Origin: Opitutaceae bacterium
Lineage (GTDB): Bacteria > Verrucomicrobiota > Verrucomicrobiia > Opitutales > Opitutaceae
Length of the DNA stretch: 64,000 nt
Direction of reading: 5' to 3'
Assembly: GCA_003164715.1 (NCBI GenBank)
Contig: PLTZ01000010.1
Coordinates: 1-64,000, forward strand
Below, in pieces: positions 7,856 through 17,766 of this stretch. The notes under the pieces were generated by a model. The model ran no database searches, was not told the DNA's origin, and saw only the letters and a program-made list of their open reading frames with translations. Position numbers and translations under genes: made by a program. Position 1 is the stretch's first letter, and every line of letters starts with the position of its first letter.

Positions 7856-8420
7856 ATGCGGGCCAGGCGGCAGAACCACCTGCCCCATCTCGCGGAGGTG
7901 GCGGCGCTCATCTGGAACCACTCGGTTGCCGTCCACAGGACGTGCTACCGGCTCTACGGAAAGCATCTGCCGAAAGCCCTCCTCCAGGCGCACCTTGCCG
8001 CGCTCGAGCACCGCAGGTTCTCCCATTGGGCCAATCTCAACCCGCAGGCCGTCCAGCAGGTGGCTGACCCGATCGAGGCGGGGTACCAACTCCTCTTTGC
8101 TGCCCATTAAGCCGGACGCAAGGGTGTGCGCCCGCCGACTTTCCGCAAGCGCTCGAAATTCCGCTCTTTCGCGTTCAAGCAGACGGGCTGTAAGCTCGGC
8201 GAGGGAGACCGCCTCGCTATCCAAGGCCAGAAATACCGCTTCCACCAGAGCCGCCCCACGCAGGACGACATCAAGACTGTCACCGTAAAGCGCGACGCGC
8301 TCGGTGACTTCTGGATCACCTTTTCGTGCGACAACGTGCCCGTGCCCGAACCTAAAGCCGCGACAGGTCAATCTGCGGGCTTGGACTTCGAGCTCACGTG
8401 CGACGCCGGCACGCGACTGG
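7856..8420 (+). pseudogene. Broken TnpB/OrfB gene of an IS200/IS605-type element
   Basis: The frame encodes the N-terminal half of a TnpB/OrfB protein: RRQNHLPHLAEVAALIWNHS (helical N-terminal region), RPPTFRKRSKFRSFAFKQ, then DIKTVTVKRDALGDFWITF and AGLDFEL, which corresponds to the start of the RuvC-I motif (usually GIDxG). An in-frame TAA at 8108-8110 interrupts it and the same frame resumes at once. The start is missing and the sequence ends just after RuvC-I, before the other catalytic residues and the zinc finger. It cannot make an active nuclease. It sits between tRNA-Thr and tRNA-Lys. Confidence 0.85.
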
Positions 8421-8438
8421 GAAACAACGGAGGGAGGT

Positions 8439-8513
8439 TGGTGGCTCCCCGGGGACTCGAACCCCGAACCTACTGATTAAGAGTCAGCTGCTCTACCATT
8501 GAGCTAGGAAGCC
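8439..8513 (-). tRNA. tRNA-Lys (anticodon CTT)
   Basis: The minus strand gives acceptor GGCTTCC paired with GGGAGCC (one G-T pair), discriminator A, and an encoded CCA. The anticodon loop contains TCTTAA, giving CTT. The T-arm reads GGGTTCGAGTCCC. Its 3' end lies about 20 bases from the TnpB relic, on the opposite strand. Confidence 0.95.
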
Positions 8514-8589
8514 ATCCAACTAAGGAATCAAAAGCTCAAAATATGCTGGGGCAAGTCAACTCGATTTAGACCCGCAGCCCCCAATAACC

Positions 8590-9969
8590 TCAATATTCGG
8601 CGTGCACCCGCACGGCGAAGACGTTCACCGGGCCGCGATCATGATTATAACCGGGGTTCTGAACGAACTGGTAGTCCGCCGTGATCGTGAGCCATTTCGC
8701 GGCCTTCCAGGCGTAGTACATCTCGAGAATCTCCTCGGGATCATAGTTGAGCCGTCCATCCCCGATGATGAACCCATATCCGCCCTCCTCGAGATATCGG
8801 CGGTGATCGCCCGAGAGCCCGTTTGCGACGCCGGCGATGCCAACAGTGTCATCCGCGCGGCCCCAGCGCCTTCCGGAGATGCTCAGGCCCGCAGATGCGG
8901 AGCGGTCGATCTCGGTGTAGGCCCAGGTCTCCGTCCGCCCATCGTCAAAGCCGACCCGCGCAAACGCCCCGACGCAATCAAGGACCTCCTGCTCCCAGTC
9001 GAGCCCGGCTCCCGCTTTGGAGCGGTATTCGCGGCTGAGCGTGATGTCGGGCGGCTGGGGCCCCTCAAGCGCCGCCTCGTAGAGACCCATGTGGGCCCGG
9101 TTCCAGAACGCGAGCGCCCGCAGCACCCCGGCGCGCCCTTCGGCCGAATAGCGCTTCTCCCACTCGAGCGCCTGGCCAAAGGCCTTGTCGATATGGTCGT
9201 CGAGCGGGAGCTCGTTGGCGACCTTCGGCTCCATGAAGATCCCGTAGCGCAGGGTCTGGCTTGAGAACGTCCATTCTGCCGCGAAGCCGCCCGTGTAGCC
9301 CTTTCCGTCGGCGGGATAGTCCCATGCCCCGTCGTCCACCAGCGCCCAGTTCAGGAACTGGGTGCGGGCGTCGTGGCTGTAGGCGTTGTCGTCGAAGACG
9401 TCCGTTGCGCTCATCTTCCCCAGGGTGAGGGTGAGGCGATTCTCGTCCTGGTTCAGCGCTACCTGGTTCTGGTCATCGTCGACCTTCGCCGACGCCCCGC
9501 CAAGGTTAATCACCTGTCGGATGAAGAGACGGGCGGTGGCATATTGGGGCGTCCTCGAGGAGGCCCGTGACCCCTCGCCATTCGGAAACCCGGCGATTCC
9601 CATCGTGTCGCTCAGCCCCTCGCCCTGCGTGACCTCGGGGTCGTAGTAGAGGGCCGCCCCGGGCCAGATCATTCGGCCTAGGAAGAGCGTGAGCGAAACC
9701 GTGTGCCTCGACTCCTGCTCGGGATCCATGCTGTTCAATCCCGAGTAGGGCGCGTTGAAGCCCGGGTGCATCTGGTCAATGAACGTCGACTGGGCGTGGA
9801 GCGACCACGTCGGGTCCGGCGACGGAACCACCGGGGGCTGCTGGGCCGCCAATGGCAGGGCGAGCGCGGCTAGGAACAAAGTCCGCACCGGGATCCCCGA
9901 GAGCTGGAACGCACGCCATCCGCCGATTCCGGGGGGATTCCGGCGTCTATGGCGAGCTTGATTACCCAT
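8590..9969 (-). CDS. OprB-like carbohydrate-selective outer-membrane porin
   Basis: The 459-residue frame encodes a signal peptide (VRTLFLAALALPLAAQ) and then a beta-strand-rich protein with OprB-family features: WSLHAQSTFIDQMHPGF near the mature N-terminus, LTLGKMSATDVFDDNAYS, and a C-terminal strand ending in VRVHAEY with a terminal aromatic residue. OprB proteins form 16-stranded porins for sugars. An ATG at 9967-9969 adds 27 basic residues ahead of the signal; a GTG at 9886-9888 would begin right at the signal peptide and may be the true start. The gene stands alone, divergent from rpmI. Confidence 0.85.
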   Translation of the reverse strand: MGNQARHRRRNPPGIGGWRAFQLSGIPVRTLFLAALALPLAAQQPPVVPSPDPTWSLHAQSTFIDQMHPGFNAPYSGLNSMDPEQESRHTVSLTLFLGRMIWPGAALYYDPEVTQGEGLSDTMGIAGFPNGEGSRASSRTPQYATARLFIRQVINLGGASAKVDDDQNQVALNQDENRLTLTLGKMSATDVFDDNAYSHDARTQFLNWALVDDGAWDYPADGKGYTGGFAAEWTFSSQTLRYGIFMEPKVANELPLDDHIDKAFGQALEWEKRYSAEGRAGVLRALAFWNRAHMGLYEAALEGPQPPDITLSREYRSKAGAGLDWEQEVLDCVGAFARVGFDDGRTETWAYTEIDRSASAGLSISGRRWGRADDTVGIAGVANGLSGDHRRYLEEGGYGFIIGDGRLNYDPEEILEMYYAWKAAKWLTITADYQFVQNPGYNHDRGPVNVFAVRVHAEY

Positions 9970-10234
9970 GATTATGGGAGGTAAAAAACGTTATTTTGAG
10001 TCGTCAAACACAAAACCCGTCCATTGTTCAGTTTCGAAGCTCTTTGGTGTCATTAAAGCGACGGTGTTTCCGCAAAAATCGGCAATGCAAAAACGAGGGA
10101 CCTTTGTGACGGTTGCATGAAATCTGGGCAAAGCGGGAAAAGGGGGCCGCGTGGACCATCCGGCCAACCGTCGCGCCCGGGATTTTTCCCCTTGCCAAGG
10201 CATCCTTCACTCTATGGTTTCGACCACTCCTCTC

Positions 10235-10432
10235 ATGCAAAAGACCAAGAAGTCCGTCGCCAAGCGCTTCAAGCTGACCGCCCGCGGCAAGCTCATCCGC
10301 CGCACCCCCGGCTTCCGCCACCTGCTGGCGGCAAAGTCGACGAAGTCGAAGCGGCGCGCGTCCAGGGACAAGCTCGTGGCCGAGGGCCACGCCAAGCCCT
10401 TGATCCGCTGCCTGCCGTTCGGCCTCAGATAG
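10235..10432 (+). CDS. rpmI: 50S ribosomal protein L35
   Basis: The 65-residue basic protein starts MQKTKKSVAKRFKLTARGK and carries the L35 pattern, including the HLL-KSTKSKRR region and the C-terminal CLPFG. The ATG at 10235 matches the usual family start; an ATG at 10214 would add seven residues. It binds 23S rRNA in the large subunit. rplT follows after 93 bases. infC, which commonly precedes rpmI, is not here; a porin gene is divergent instead, so a promoter for the translation operon should lie at 9970-10234. Confidence 0.95.
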   Translation: MQKTKKSVAKRFKLTARGKLIRRTPGFRHLLAAKSTKSKRRASRDKLVAEGHAKPLIRCLPFGLR

Positions 10433-10525
10433 GTCCGTCGCCGCCGTTTCAATTCAAACTCCGCCAGGCGGGTGAATCCAACCTAAGCCGACCCGCCGGC
10501 GCACAACCTAAAGGAAAAACAAAAC

Positions 10526-10906
10526 ATGGCTCGTGCAACAAACTCCCCCGCGTCGCGAAAGCGCCGCAAGAAGGTGCTGAAATACGCCAAGGGCTATTTC
10601 GGCAACAAGTCCAAGCTCTACCGCTACGCGAAGGAGGCCGTCCAGCACGCCTGGCAGTACGCCTACCGCGACCGCAAGAAGAAGAAGGGCGAATGGCGCT
10701 CGCTCTGGATCATCCGCCTGAACGCCGCGTGCCGCGCCGCGGACATGAGCTACAGCCGGTTTGTCGAGGGCCTGAAGGCCGCCGGGATCGAACTCGACCG
10801 CAAGGTCCTGGCGGACATCGCCGTCCACGACGAGGCCGCCTTCGGCGCCCTGGTCCAGCAGGCCAAGGAAGCGCTCAAGGCCAAGGCCTCCGCGAAGAAG
10901 GCCTGA
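10526..10906 (+). CDS. rplT: 50S ribosomal protein L20
   Basis: The 126-residue product begins [23 protein letters not shown] and contains [17 protein letters not shown] and [10 protein letters not shown], all typical of L20, an early 23S rRNA-binding assembly protein. An AAGGA ribosome-binding site lies a suitable distance upstream of the ATG. The C-terminus has an extra Ala/Lys-rich tail. pheS begins 14 bases after the stop. L20 represses its own operon in some bacteria; I see no clear mimic structure in the leader. Confidence 0.97.
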   Translation: MARATNSPASRKRRKKVLKYAKGYFGNKSKLYRYAKEAVQHAWQYAYRDRKKKKGEWRSLWIIRLNAACRAADMSYSRFVEGLKAAGIELDRKVLADIAVHDEAAFGALVQQAKEALKAKASAKKA

Positions 10907-10920
10907 CCTCCCGAAGCCGG

Positions 10921-11979
10921 ATGGAGATGCACGAGCAACTCTCCACGCTTCTAACCAAAGCCGCCGAGGAACTGCAGGCGACCCGGACCCGTCCGGAGCT
11001 CGAGGCGGCCAAGGCGCGCTACGTGGGCCCCAACGGGGAGTTCACGGCCATCATGAAGCAGATGGGGTCGGTCGCGAAGGAGCTGCGCCCCGCGATGGGC
11101 AAGCTCGTGAACGAGTCGAAGGCGCGCCTCCAGGCGCTCCTCGACTCGAGGCTGCGCGCGATCGAGGATTCCGAGCTCTCCGCCCGCCTCGGGCCCCCGA
11201 TCGACCCGACCCTCCCGTCGCCCGACCCGGGACCGGGAACCTACCACCCGCTGACGCTTGTCCGGGAGGAGGTGTGCCGGATCCTGCGCAAGGTCGGGTT
11301 CACGGTCGCCGACGGACCGGAGGTGGAGACGGAGTTCTACTGCTTCGACGCGCTCAACACGCCGCCCGACCACCCGGCCCGCGACGCCCAGGACACGTTC
11401 TATTTCCCGCCCACCACGAGCTTCGACAACGTCACGGTGCACCGGCCGGGCGAGCGCTACCTCCTGCGCACCCACACGTCGTCCGTGCAGGTGCGCACGA
11501 TGCTCAAGGGGCCGCCGCCGATCCGGATCGTCTCCCCCGGGCGCGTGTACCGCCGCGACACGACCGACGCCTCGCACAGCGCAAACTTCCACCAGATCGA
11601 GTGCCTCTACGTGGACCGCGGCGTGACGGTGCGCGACCTGAAGGCGCTCCTCGACTACCTTTTCGAGGCGCTGCTCGGGCCCGGCACGAAGACGCGCTTC
11701 CGGCCGCACTACTTCGGCTACACGGAGCCGAGCTTCGAGGTCGACCTCTCGGCCAGGCACCTGCCGAAGGTCAACAAGGAGTGGATCGAGATCGGGGGGT
11801 GCGGGATCGTGGACCCGGAGGTGTTCAAGGCGGTCGGGTACGACCCCGACGTGTGGACGGGCTACGCGTTCGGGATGGGCATCGAGCGGCTCGCGATGAC
11901 GCTCTACGGTATCGACGACATCCGGTTGTTCTACCAGAACGACCTCAGGCTCCTGAGGCAGTTCGCCGGGGGGGTCTGA
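10921..11979 (+). CDS. pheS: Phenylalanine-tRNA ligase alpha subunit
   Basis: The 352-residue protein has an N-terminal coiled-coil tRNA-binding arm (about 1-90) and a class II synthetase core: DATSHSANFHQ-type motif 2 (seen as DASHSANFHQIE), FEVDLS, the Gly-rich GGCGIVDPEV and motif 3 GMGIERLAM. It charges tRNA-Phe as an alpha2-beta2 enzyme with PheT. The ATG at 10921 is used; ATG at 10927 is the alternative. pheT starts 14 bases after the stop. Confidence 0.96.
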   Translation: MEMHEQLSTLLTKAAEELQATRTRPELEAAKARYVGPNGEFTAIMKQMGSVAKELRPAMGKLVNESKARLQALLDSRLRAIEDSELSARLGPPIDPTLPSPDPGPGTYHPLTLVREEVCRILRKVGFTVADGPEVETEFYCFDALNTPPDHPARDAQDTFYFPPTTSFDNVTVHRPGERYLLRTHTSSVQVRTMLKGPPPIRIVSPGRVYRRDTTDASHSANFHQIECLYVDRGVTVRDLKALLDYLFEALLGPGTKTRFRPHYFGYTEPSFEVDLSARHLPKVNKEWIEIGGCGIVDPEVFKAVGYDPDVWTGYAFGMGIERLAMTLYGIDDIRLFYQNDLRLLRQFAGGV

Positions 11980-11993
11980 CAAGGCGCGCCCGC

Positions 11994-14444
11994 ATGAAGA
12001 TCTCGCTCAATTGGATCCGGGACTACGTCGCACTGGACGCCGCGGTGCCCGAAATCACGCGCGCCATCACCTTCCTCGGCTTCGAGGTGGAGCACGTGGC
12101 CACGACGGGGGCGCCGGCGCTCGAGCATGTCGTGGTCGGCGAAGTGCTCGCGTGCGACCGCCATCCGAACGCCGACAAGCTCTCCGTCTGCAGGGTGGAC
12201 ATCGGGCCCGCTGGCGGCGTCCGCACCATCGTCTGCGGCGCGCAGAACTACAGGGTGGGGGACCGGGTCCCCGTGGCCCTGCCCGGGGCGGTGCTGCCCG
12301 GCGACTTCAGGATCAAGCAGTCGAAGATCCGGGGCGAGCTCTCCGACGGCATGCTCTGCTCGGCCCGGGAGCTCGGCATCGGCGAGGACCAGGGAGGCCT
12401 TCTCATCCTCGAGGGCCGCCCGGCGCTCGGCGCGCCGATCAACGATGTGCTGCCCCCGGGGGACACGGTCTTCGACATCGAAATCACGCCCAACCGGCCC
12501 GACTGCCTGTCGCACATCGGCCTTGCGCGCGAGCTGGCGGCGGGGTTCAGGAAGGGCCTCACCTATCCCCAGGAGAAGTTCCGCGGCGAGGTGGACGCCG
12601 CAGCGAAGAGCGACCTCTTCGAGGCCGTACAGGTGGACACACCGGAGGACTGCCCGCTCTACACGGCGCACGTGTTGGCCGGCGTGAAGGTCGGGCCGAG
12701 CCCGGCCTGGATGCAGGAGCGCCTGAGGGCCGTCGGGCTTCGCCCCATCAACAACATCGTGGACGCCGGCAATTACGTGATGCTCGAGTACGGGCAGCCG
12801 CTGCACGCGTTCGACGCGCGCAAGATCGCGGGCGGGCGCCTCGTGGTCCGCAGGGCGTTCGAGGGCGAGAAGATCACGACCCTCGACGGCAAGGAGCGGA
12901 CGCTTTCGGCGCGCACGCTCGTGATCGCCGATGCGGCGAAGGCGCTCGTCGTCGCGGGTGTCATGGGGGGCGAGAACTCGGGGATCGACCCATCGACCAC
13001 CTCGATCGTCCTCGAGTGCGCGATCTTCAGGCCCGCCTCGGTCCGGTGGACCTCCAGGTCGCTCGGGCTGTCCTCGGACTCGTCCTACCGCTACGAACGC
13101 GGGGTGGATCCCCACACGGCCGTGGAGGCGGCGCGGCGCGCGATCGATCTCATTATTGAGACTGCCGGCGGCTCGGTGGTCGCGCCAATCTGCATCGCCG
13201 GGGGCGACGTGCCCTGGAAGCGCGAGGTCGAGCTGACGTCCGGCTTCGTCCGCGAGAGGCTCGGGTTCGACATCCCGGAGCCCGAGATGAAGGCGGCGCT
13301 CGAGTCGCTCGAGCTCAACGTGGCCCACGAGGTGCAGACGGCGGATGGCGCGCGGTGGACCGTGTCGATCCCAAGCTGGCGCGACGACCTCGACCGCCCG
13401 ATCGACTTGGTCGAGGAGATCCTGCGCATCCACGGCACGGAGCGGATCCCGGGCGCGCGCGTGACCTCGATAGGCCTCGTGGCCGAGGACGACCCGGTGG
13501 TCGTGTTCAACCGGCGCGCCTCGGCGTACCTCGTGGGCCACGACTTCCACGAATGCGTGAACCTCACGCTTCGGCCGGCGCGGGAGCTGACGACCTGGGT
13601 GTCGCAGACGGCGGCGGCCGAACTCGCCCTCGCCAACCCGTTCGTCGAGGACCAGTCACACCTGAGGCCGACGCTGATCATGGGCCTGCTCGACTCGATC
13701 CTGCTCAACCAGTCGCGGGGGACGGCCGGCGCGCCGCTCTTCGAGGTGGGCAGGATCTTCGTCGAGCACAACGGCCACAACCTCGAGGGCGCGTCGGCGG
13801 CGTTCGTCATCCCGGAGGACGCGGCCCGCCACTGGAGACGGCGCGAGCCCGCGGACTTCTACACGGCGAGGCACCACCTGGCGGCAGTCGCGGCGGCGGC
13901 GGCCGTGGACCTCGGGAGCGCGCCGATCACCCCCGTGACCGGTCCGGGCAACGCGTGGCAGGAGGGGCACTCGGCGGGCGCCGGCGCGATCGACCAGGGC
14001 TGGGTCGCGCGCTTCGGCCTCGTGAACCTCGCGCTCCTGCGCTCCCTGGGAATCGAGGGCAATGTCCTCGCGGGAACCTTCACGATCCTTCCGGAGAGGC
14101 TTTCGGACGCGGCGCCGCGCCTGAGGTTCCGCGACTTCAGCCTCTTCCCCGCCGCGCTCAGGGACATCGCGCTCGTCGTGGACCGGTCGGCCCGGGCCGG
14201 GGACGTGAGGAGCGAGGTGGCGCGGGCGGCGGCGGCGGCGGCCGGGGAGTCGTTCGCTGTCGAGGATGTCGGCGTGTTCGACGTCTACGAGGGCAAGGGG
14301 CTTCCTGAGGGCAAGAAGAGCGTGGCCTTCTCCCTCGTCTTCCGGTCCCCTTCGCGGACGCTGACCGACGAGGAGGTCAACATCGTCTTCCAGCGCATCC
14401 AGGACGAACTCGGCAAGACGAGCGCCTACCAAGTCAGAAAGTGA
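11994..14444 (+). CDS. pheT: Phenylalanine-tRNA ligase beta subunit
   Basis: The 816-residue product shows the full bacterial PheT order: an N-terminal SLNWIRDYV start, a tRNA-binding OB-fold (about 40-150), the B3/4 editing domain (about 210-390, RPINNIVDAGNYVMLEYGQPLHAFD), the B5 domain, a catalytic-like core, and a C-terminal FDX-ACB domain (about 720-816). It edits mischarged Tyr-tRNA(Phe) and presents the tRNA to PheS. The stop overlaps the GTG start of gatC (GTGA). Confidence 0.96.
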   Translation: MKISLNWIRDYVALDAAVPEITRAITFLGFEVEHVATTGAPALEHVVVGEVLACDRHPNADKLSVCRVDIGPAGGVRTIVCGAQNYRVGDRVPVALPGAVLPGDFRIKQSKIRGELSDGMLCSARELGIGEDQGGLLILEGRPALGAPINDVLPPGDTVFDIEITPNRPDCLSHIGLARELAAGFRKGLTYPQEKFRGEVDAAAKSDLFEAVQVDTPEDCPLYTAHVLAGVKVGPSPAWMQERLRAVGLRPINNIVDAGNYVMLEYGQPLHAFDARKIAGGRLVVRRAFEGEKITTLDGKERTLSARTLVIADAAKALVVAGVMGGENSGIDPSTTSIVLECAIFRPASVRWTSRSLGLSSDSSYRYERGVDPHTAVEAARRAIDLIIETAGGSVVAPICIAGGDVPWKREVELTSGFVRERLGFDIPEPEMKAALESLELNVAHEVQTADGARWTVSIPSWRDDLDRPIDLVEEILRIHGTERIPGARVTSIGLVAEDDPVVVFNRRASAYLVGHDFHECVNLTLRPARELTTWVSQTAAAELALANPFVEDQSHLRPTLIMGLLDSILLNQSRGTAGAPLFEVGRIFVEHNGHNLEGASAAFVIPEDAARHWRRREPADFYTARHHLAAVAAAAAVDLGSAPITPVTGPGNAWQEGHSAGAGAIDQGWVARFGLVNLALLRSLGIEGNVLAGTFTILPERLSDAAPRLRFRDFSLFPAALRDIALVVDRSARAGDVRSEVARAAAAAAGESFAVEDVGVFDVYEGKGLPEGKKSVAFSLVFRSPSRTLTDEEVNIVFQRIQDELGKTSAYQVRK

Positions 14445-14743
14445 GCCCCGCCGTGCCCCAACCCAACGACCTCAAGCTCGACCACATCGCGAACCTCGCG
14501 CGCCTGAGCCTCACCGCCGAGGAGAAGGAGCGCTTCGGCAGGCAGCTGGGCGACATGCTCGACTACGTCGCGCTCCTCAACGAGGTCGACGTCGAGGGTG
14601 TCGAGCCCACGGCGCACGCCTTCCCGGTCGTCAACGTGTGGGCGCAGGACGTCCCGGAGCCGGGCCTGTCGGTCGAGGACGCGCTGCGCAATGCCCCGGA
14701 GAGGCGCGACAACATGTTCGTCGTGCCCAAGGTGGTCGAATAG
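14441..14743 (+). CDS. gatC: Asp-tRNA(Asn)/Glu-tRNA(Gln) amidotransferase subunit C
   Basis: The 100-residue protein contains the GatC core: [20 protein letters not shown], then [20 protein letters not shown] and the late [13 protein letters not shown]. GatC wraps around and stabilises GatA in the GatCAB complex, which amidates Glu-tRNA(Gln) and/or Asp-tRNA(Asn). The GTG start at 14441 overlaps the pheT stop, indicating coupling; a GTG four codons later is possible. Confidence 0.94.
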   Translation: MSPAVPQPNDLKLDHIANLARLSLTAEEKERFGRQLGDMLDYVALLNEVDVEGVEPTAHAFPVVNVWAQDVPEPGLSVEDALRNAPERRDNMFVVPKVVE

Positions 14744-14756
14744 CCCAAGCGACGCC

Positions 14757-16247
14757 GTGCCCGAGGAACTCTTCAACTCCACAATTGCCGAGCTTTCCGG
14801 GCTCCTTGACCGGGGCGCCCTCTCGTCGGTCGAGCTCATGAAGGCCGTCATCGCGCGGACGAAGGCGGTCGACGGCCGGGTGCGCGCCTTCAACTCCTAC
14901 GACGAGGAGGACGCCATGGCCCAAGCGCGCGCGTCGGACGCGCGCCGCGCCAAGGCCAAGGGCTCCGGCAGCGGCGCGGCCAGCCGCCTCGAGGGGATCC
15001 CGGTCGGGATCAAGGACGTGATCTCCGTCGCGGGCCAGCCGCTGACGGCGTCGAGCCGGATCCTCGAGGGCTTCGTGTCGCCGTACGACGCGACCGTGAC
15101 CCGAAAGCTCAAGGCCGCCGGCGCGATCTGCTGGGGCCGGCTCAACCTCGACGAGTTCGCCATGGGCTCGTCCACTGAGAACTCGGCCTTCGCGACGACC
15201 TCCAATCCCTGGGACCTCGAGCGGGTGCCCGGGGGCTCCTCCGGGGGAAGCGCGGCGGCGCTCGCCGCCGGCGAGGCCGTGGCGACACTCGGCTCGGACA
15301 CCGGCGGTTCGATCCGCCAGCCGGCTGCGCTGTGCAGCGTCGTGGGCCTGAAGCCGTCCTACGGCCGGGTCTCCCGCTACGGGCTCATCGCCTTCGCCTC
15401 CTCGCTCGACCAGATCGGGCCCTTCGCCCGGAGCGTGGAGGACGCGGCCACCGTGCTGGGCGCCATCGCGGGCCACGACCCGAGGGACTCCACCTCGCTC
15501 AGGCAGGAGGTGCCCGACTACAACCGCGGCGTGTCCGACCTGGCGAAATCCGGCCGCCGCTGGAAGCTCGGCATCCCCAGGGAATACTTCGGTGAGGGCC
15601 TCGACCCGGAGGTCGGCGCCGCCGTCCAGGCTGCGATCGGCGAGTACCGCAGGATGGGCTGCGAGGTCCGGGAGGTCTCGCTGCCGCACACCAAGTACGC
15701 GATCGGGGCCTACTACATCATTGCGACCGCGGAGTGCTCCTCGAACCTCGCCCGTTTCGACGGCGTGCGCTACGGGCACCGCTCGAAGGACGCGAAGGAC
15801 GCCATCGACCTCTATTTCAAGACGCGCGCCGAGGGGTTCGGCCCCGAGGTCAAGCGCAGGATCATCCTCGGGACCTACGTGCTCTCGAGCGGGTACTACG
15901 ACGCCTACTACCTGCGCGCGCAGAAGGTCCGCACGCTGATCCGCCGCGACTTCCTGGACGCCTACCGGGACGTCGACGTGATCGTCACACCGACGTCGCC
16001 GACGCCGGCCTTCAGGAAGGGCGAGAAGGCGGCGGACCCTCTGGCGATGTACCTGAACGACATCTACACGATCGGCGTCAACCTGGCGGGGCTCCCCGGG
16101 ATGAGCCTCCCGTGCGGCTTCACGGCCGGCGGGCTGCCGATCGGCCTGCAGCTGATCGGCCAGCCGTTCAAGGAGACGGAGCTCCTGGCGGTGGCCAGCG
16201 CCTATGAGCAGCGCACCGAATGGCACCTGAGGCGCCCCCGGCTATGA
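14757..16247 (+). CDS. gatA: Asp-tRNA(Asn)/Glu-tRNA(Gln) amidotransferase subunit A (amidase)
   Basis: The 496-residue product is an amidase-signature enzyme with the Ser-cisSer-Lys triad in place: Lys in GIPVGIKDV, the cis-Ser in [10 protein letters not shown], and the nucleophile Ser in [12 protein letters not shown]. It releases ammonia from glutamine for GatB. A GTG at 14757-14759 starts it at VPEELFNST, 13 bases after gatC, matching GatA lengths. The end overlaps the gatB start by ATGA. Confidence 0.96.
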   Translation: MPEELFNSTIAELSGLLDRGALSSVELMKAVIARTKAVDGRVRAFNSYDEEDAMAQARASDARRAKAKGSGSGAASRLEGIPVGIKDVISVAGQPLTASSRILEGFVSPYDATVTRKLKAAGAICWGRLNLDEFAMGSSTENSAFATTSNPWDLERVPGGSSGGSAAALAAGEAVATLGSDTGGSIRQPAALCSVVGLKPSYGRVSRYGLIAFASSLDQIGPFARSVEDAATVLGAIAGHDPRDSTSLRQEVPDYNRGVSDLAKSGRRWKLGIPREYFGEGLDPEVGAAVQAAIGEYRRMGCEVREVSLPHTKYAIGAYYIIATAECSSNLARFDGVRYGHRSKDAKDAIDLYFKTRAEGFGPEVKRRIILGTYVLSSGYYDAYYLRAQKVRTLIRRDFLDAYRDVDVIVTPTSPTPAFRKGEKAADPLAMYLNDIYTIGVNLAGLPGMSLPCGFTAGGLPIGLQLIGQPFKETELLAVASAYEQRTEWHLRRPRL

Positions 16248-17689
16248 ACTACGAGGCCGTCATAGGCCTTGAGGTGCACGTGCAGCTCAAGACCCGCTCC
16301 AAGATGTTCACGCGCGTGGCGGCGGGCTTCGGCCTGCCCGAGAACACGCTCACCGACCCAGTCGTGCTCGCGCTGCCGGGAACGCTCCCGGTGATGAACA
16401 AGGGGGCGCTCGACAAGATCATCAAGGCGGGCCTGCTGCTCGGCTGCGAGATCGCGGCCGTCTGCAAGTGGGACCGGAAGAACTACTTCTACCCGGACTC
16501 GCCAAAGAACTACCAGATCTCCCAGTACGACCAGCCGCTGTGCCGGGGCGGATGCGTGGAGATCGAACTGCCGGGGCCGGCGCGCAACGTCATGGGCGAG
16601 CACAAGCGGATCGCGCTCACCCGGATCCACCTGGAGGAGGACGTGGGCAAGCTGAACCACGTCGAGGGGGCCTCGCTCGTCGACTTCAACCGCGCCGGCA
16701 CGCCGCTGATGGAGATCGTGTCGGAGCCGGTGATCCGCAGCGCCGACGAGGCCTTCGCCTACCTCACCGCGCTGAAAACCGTGATGATCTACGGCGGCAT
16801 CTCGGACTGCGACATGGAGAAGGGCCAGCTTCGCTGCGACGCCAACATCTCGATACGCCCCGCCGGGACCGCGGGGCTCGGGACGAAGGTCGAGCTGAAG
16901 AACCTGAACTCGATCTCGTTCGTGCGGGACGGGATCGCGCAGGAGATCCGCCGGCAGACCGCCGTGGCCCTGTCCGGCGGGACGATAGAGCAGGAGACGC
17001 GCGACTACGACGGGCAGACCGGCCTGTCGCAGTCGCTCCGCTCGAAGGAGATGGCCCACGACTACCGCTACTTCCCCGACCCGGACCTGATGCCGGTCGA
17101 GGTGGACGAGGCCTGGAAGTCCGCGATACGGGCCACGTGCCCGGAGCTTCCGTTCGACAAGCAGCGCCGGTTCATGGAGCAGTACGGCGTTCCCTACACG
17201 ATCACCTCCGTGCTGGTGCCCGACCGCGGGCTGAGCGACTTCTTCGAGGAGACCGCGCGCCTGTGCGGCAAGCCGCAGGCTGCCGGCAACTGGATCGCGA
17301 ACGACCTGCTGCGCGAGCTGGGAGCGGCGAAGATCGAGCTCTCGCAGTCGAAGGTGGGGCCCGCGCACGTCGCGGGCCTGGTGAGGCTGGTCGACGGCGG
17401 CGTCATCCTGAGCAACGCGGCGAAGGAGGTTTTCGTCGACATGTTCCGGACGGGCGAGGCGCCCGAGGCCGTGGTCGAGAGGAAGGGGCTTAAGGCGGAG
17501 ACGAACCTGGATGAGCTTGAGCGCTGGTGCGCCGAGGCGATTGCGTCCAACCCGAAGTCCGTCGCGGATTACAAGGGGGGCAAAGAAAGCGCCCTGAACG
17601 CCTTCAAGGGGCCCGTCATGAGGGCCGCGAAGGGCAAGGCCGACCCCAAGCGGGTCGACGAGATGCTCCGCAGGCTGCTGGCCCGCTGA
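16244..17689 (+). CDS. gatB: Asp-tRNA(Asn)/Glu-tRNA(Gln) amidotransferase subunit B
   Basis: The 481-residue protein begins [17 protein letters not shown], a GatB signature. It has the kinase-like catalytic core (about 1-290, including [13 protein letters not shown] and ELKNLNSI), the helical linker, and a C-terminal YqeY-like tRNA-binding domain (about 410-481, ending near [15 protein letters not shown]). GatB phosphorylates the mischarged tRNA and transfers ammonia from GatA. The ATG overlaps the gatA stop. It closes the translation operon. Confidence 0.96.
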   Translation: MNYEAVIGLEVHVQLKTRSKMFTRVAAGFGLPENTLTDPVVLALPGTLPVMNKGALDKIIKAGLLLGCEIAAVCKWDRKNYFYPDSPKNYQISQYDQPLCRGGCVEIELPGPARNVMGEHKRIALTRIHLEEDVGKLNHVEGASLVDFNRAGTPLMEIVSEPVIRSADEAFAYLTALKTVMIYGGISDCDMEKGQLRCDANISIRPAGTAGLGTKVELKNLNSISFVRDGIAQEIRRQTAVALSGGTIEQETRDYDGQTGLSQSLRSKEMAHDYRYFPDPDLMPVEVDEAWKSAIRATCPELPFDKQRRFMEQYGVPYTITSVLVPDRGLSDFFEETARLCGKPQAAGNWIANDLLRELGAAKIELSQSKVGPAHVAGLVRLVDGGVILSNAAKEVFVDMFRTGEAPEAVVERKGLKAETNLDELERWCAEAIASNPKSVADYKGGKESALNAFKGPVMRAAKGKADPKRVDEMLRRLLAR

Positions 17690-17702
17690 TAATGGGGCGG
17701 CT

Positions 17703-17728
17703 TGGGCGCGGCCGTTGCCGCCCGCCCA
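17703..17728 (+). terminator. Possible hairpin after gatB
   Basis: TGGGCG (17703-17708) pairs with CGCCCA (17723-17728), and CGGC (17709-17712) with GCCG (17717-17720), leaving a two-base bulge and the loop CGTT. It lies 13 bases after the gatB stop and before sodB. No T-run follows, so it may be a Rho-independent terminator without a tail or only an RNA-stabilising stem. Confidence 0.3.
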
Positions 17729-17766
17729 GACTTGCAACCGGGCCTGATTCGCGTACCTTCCGGTCA

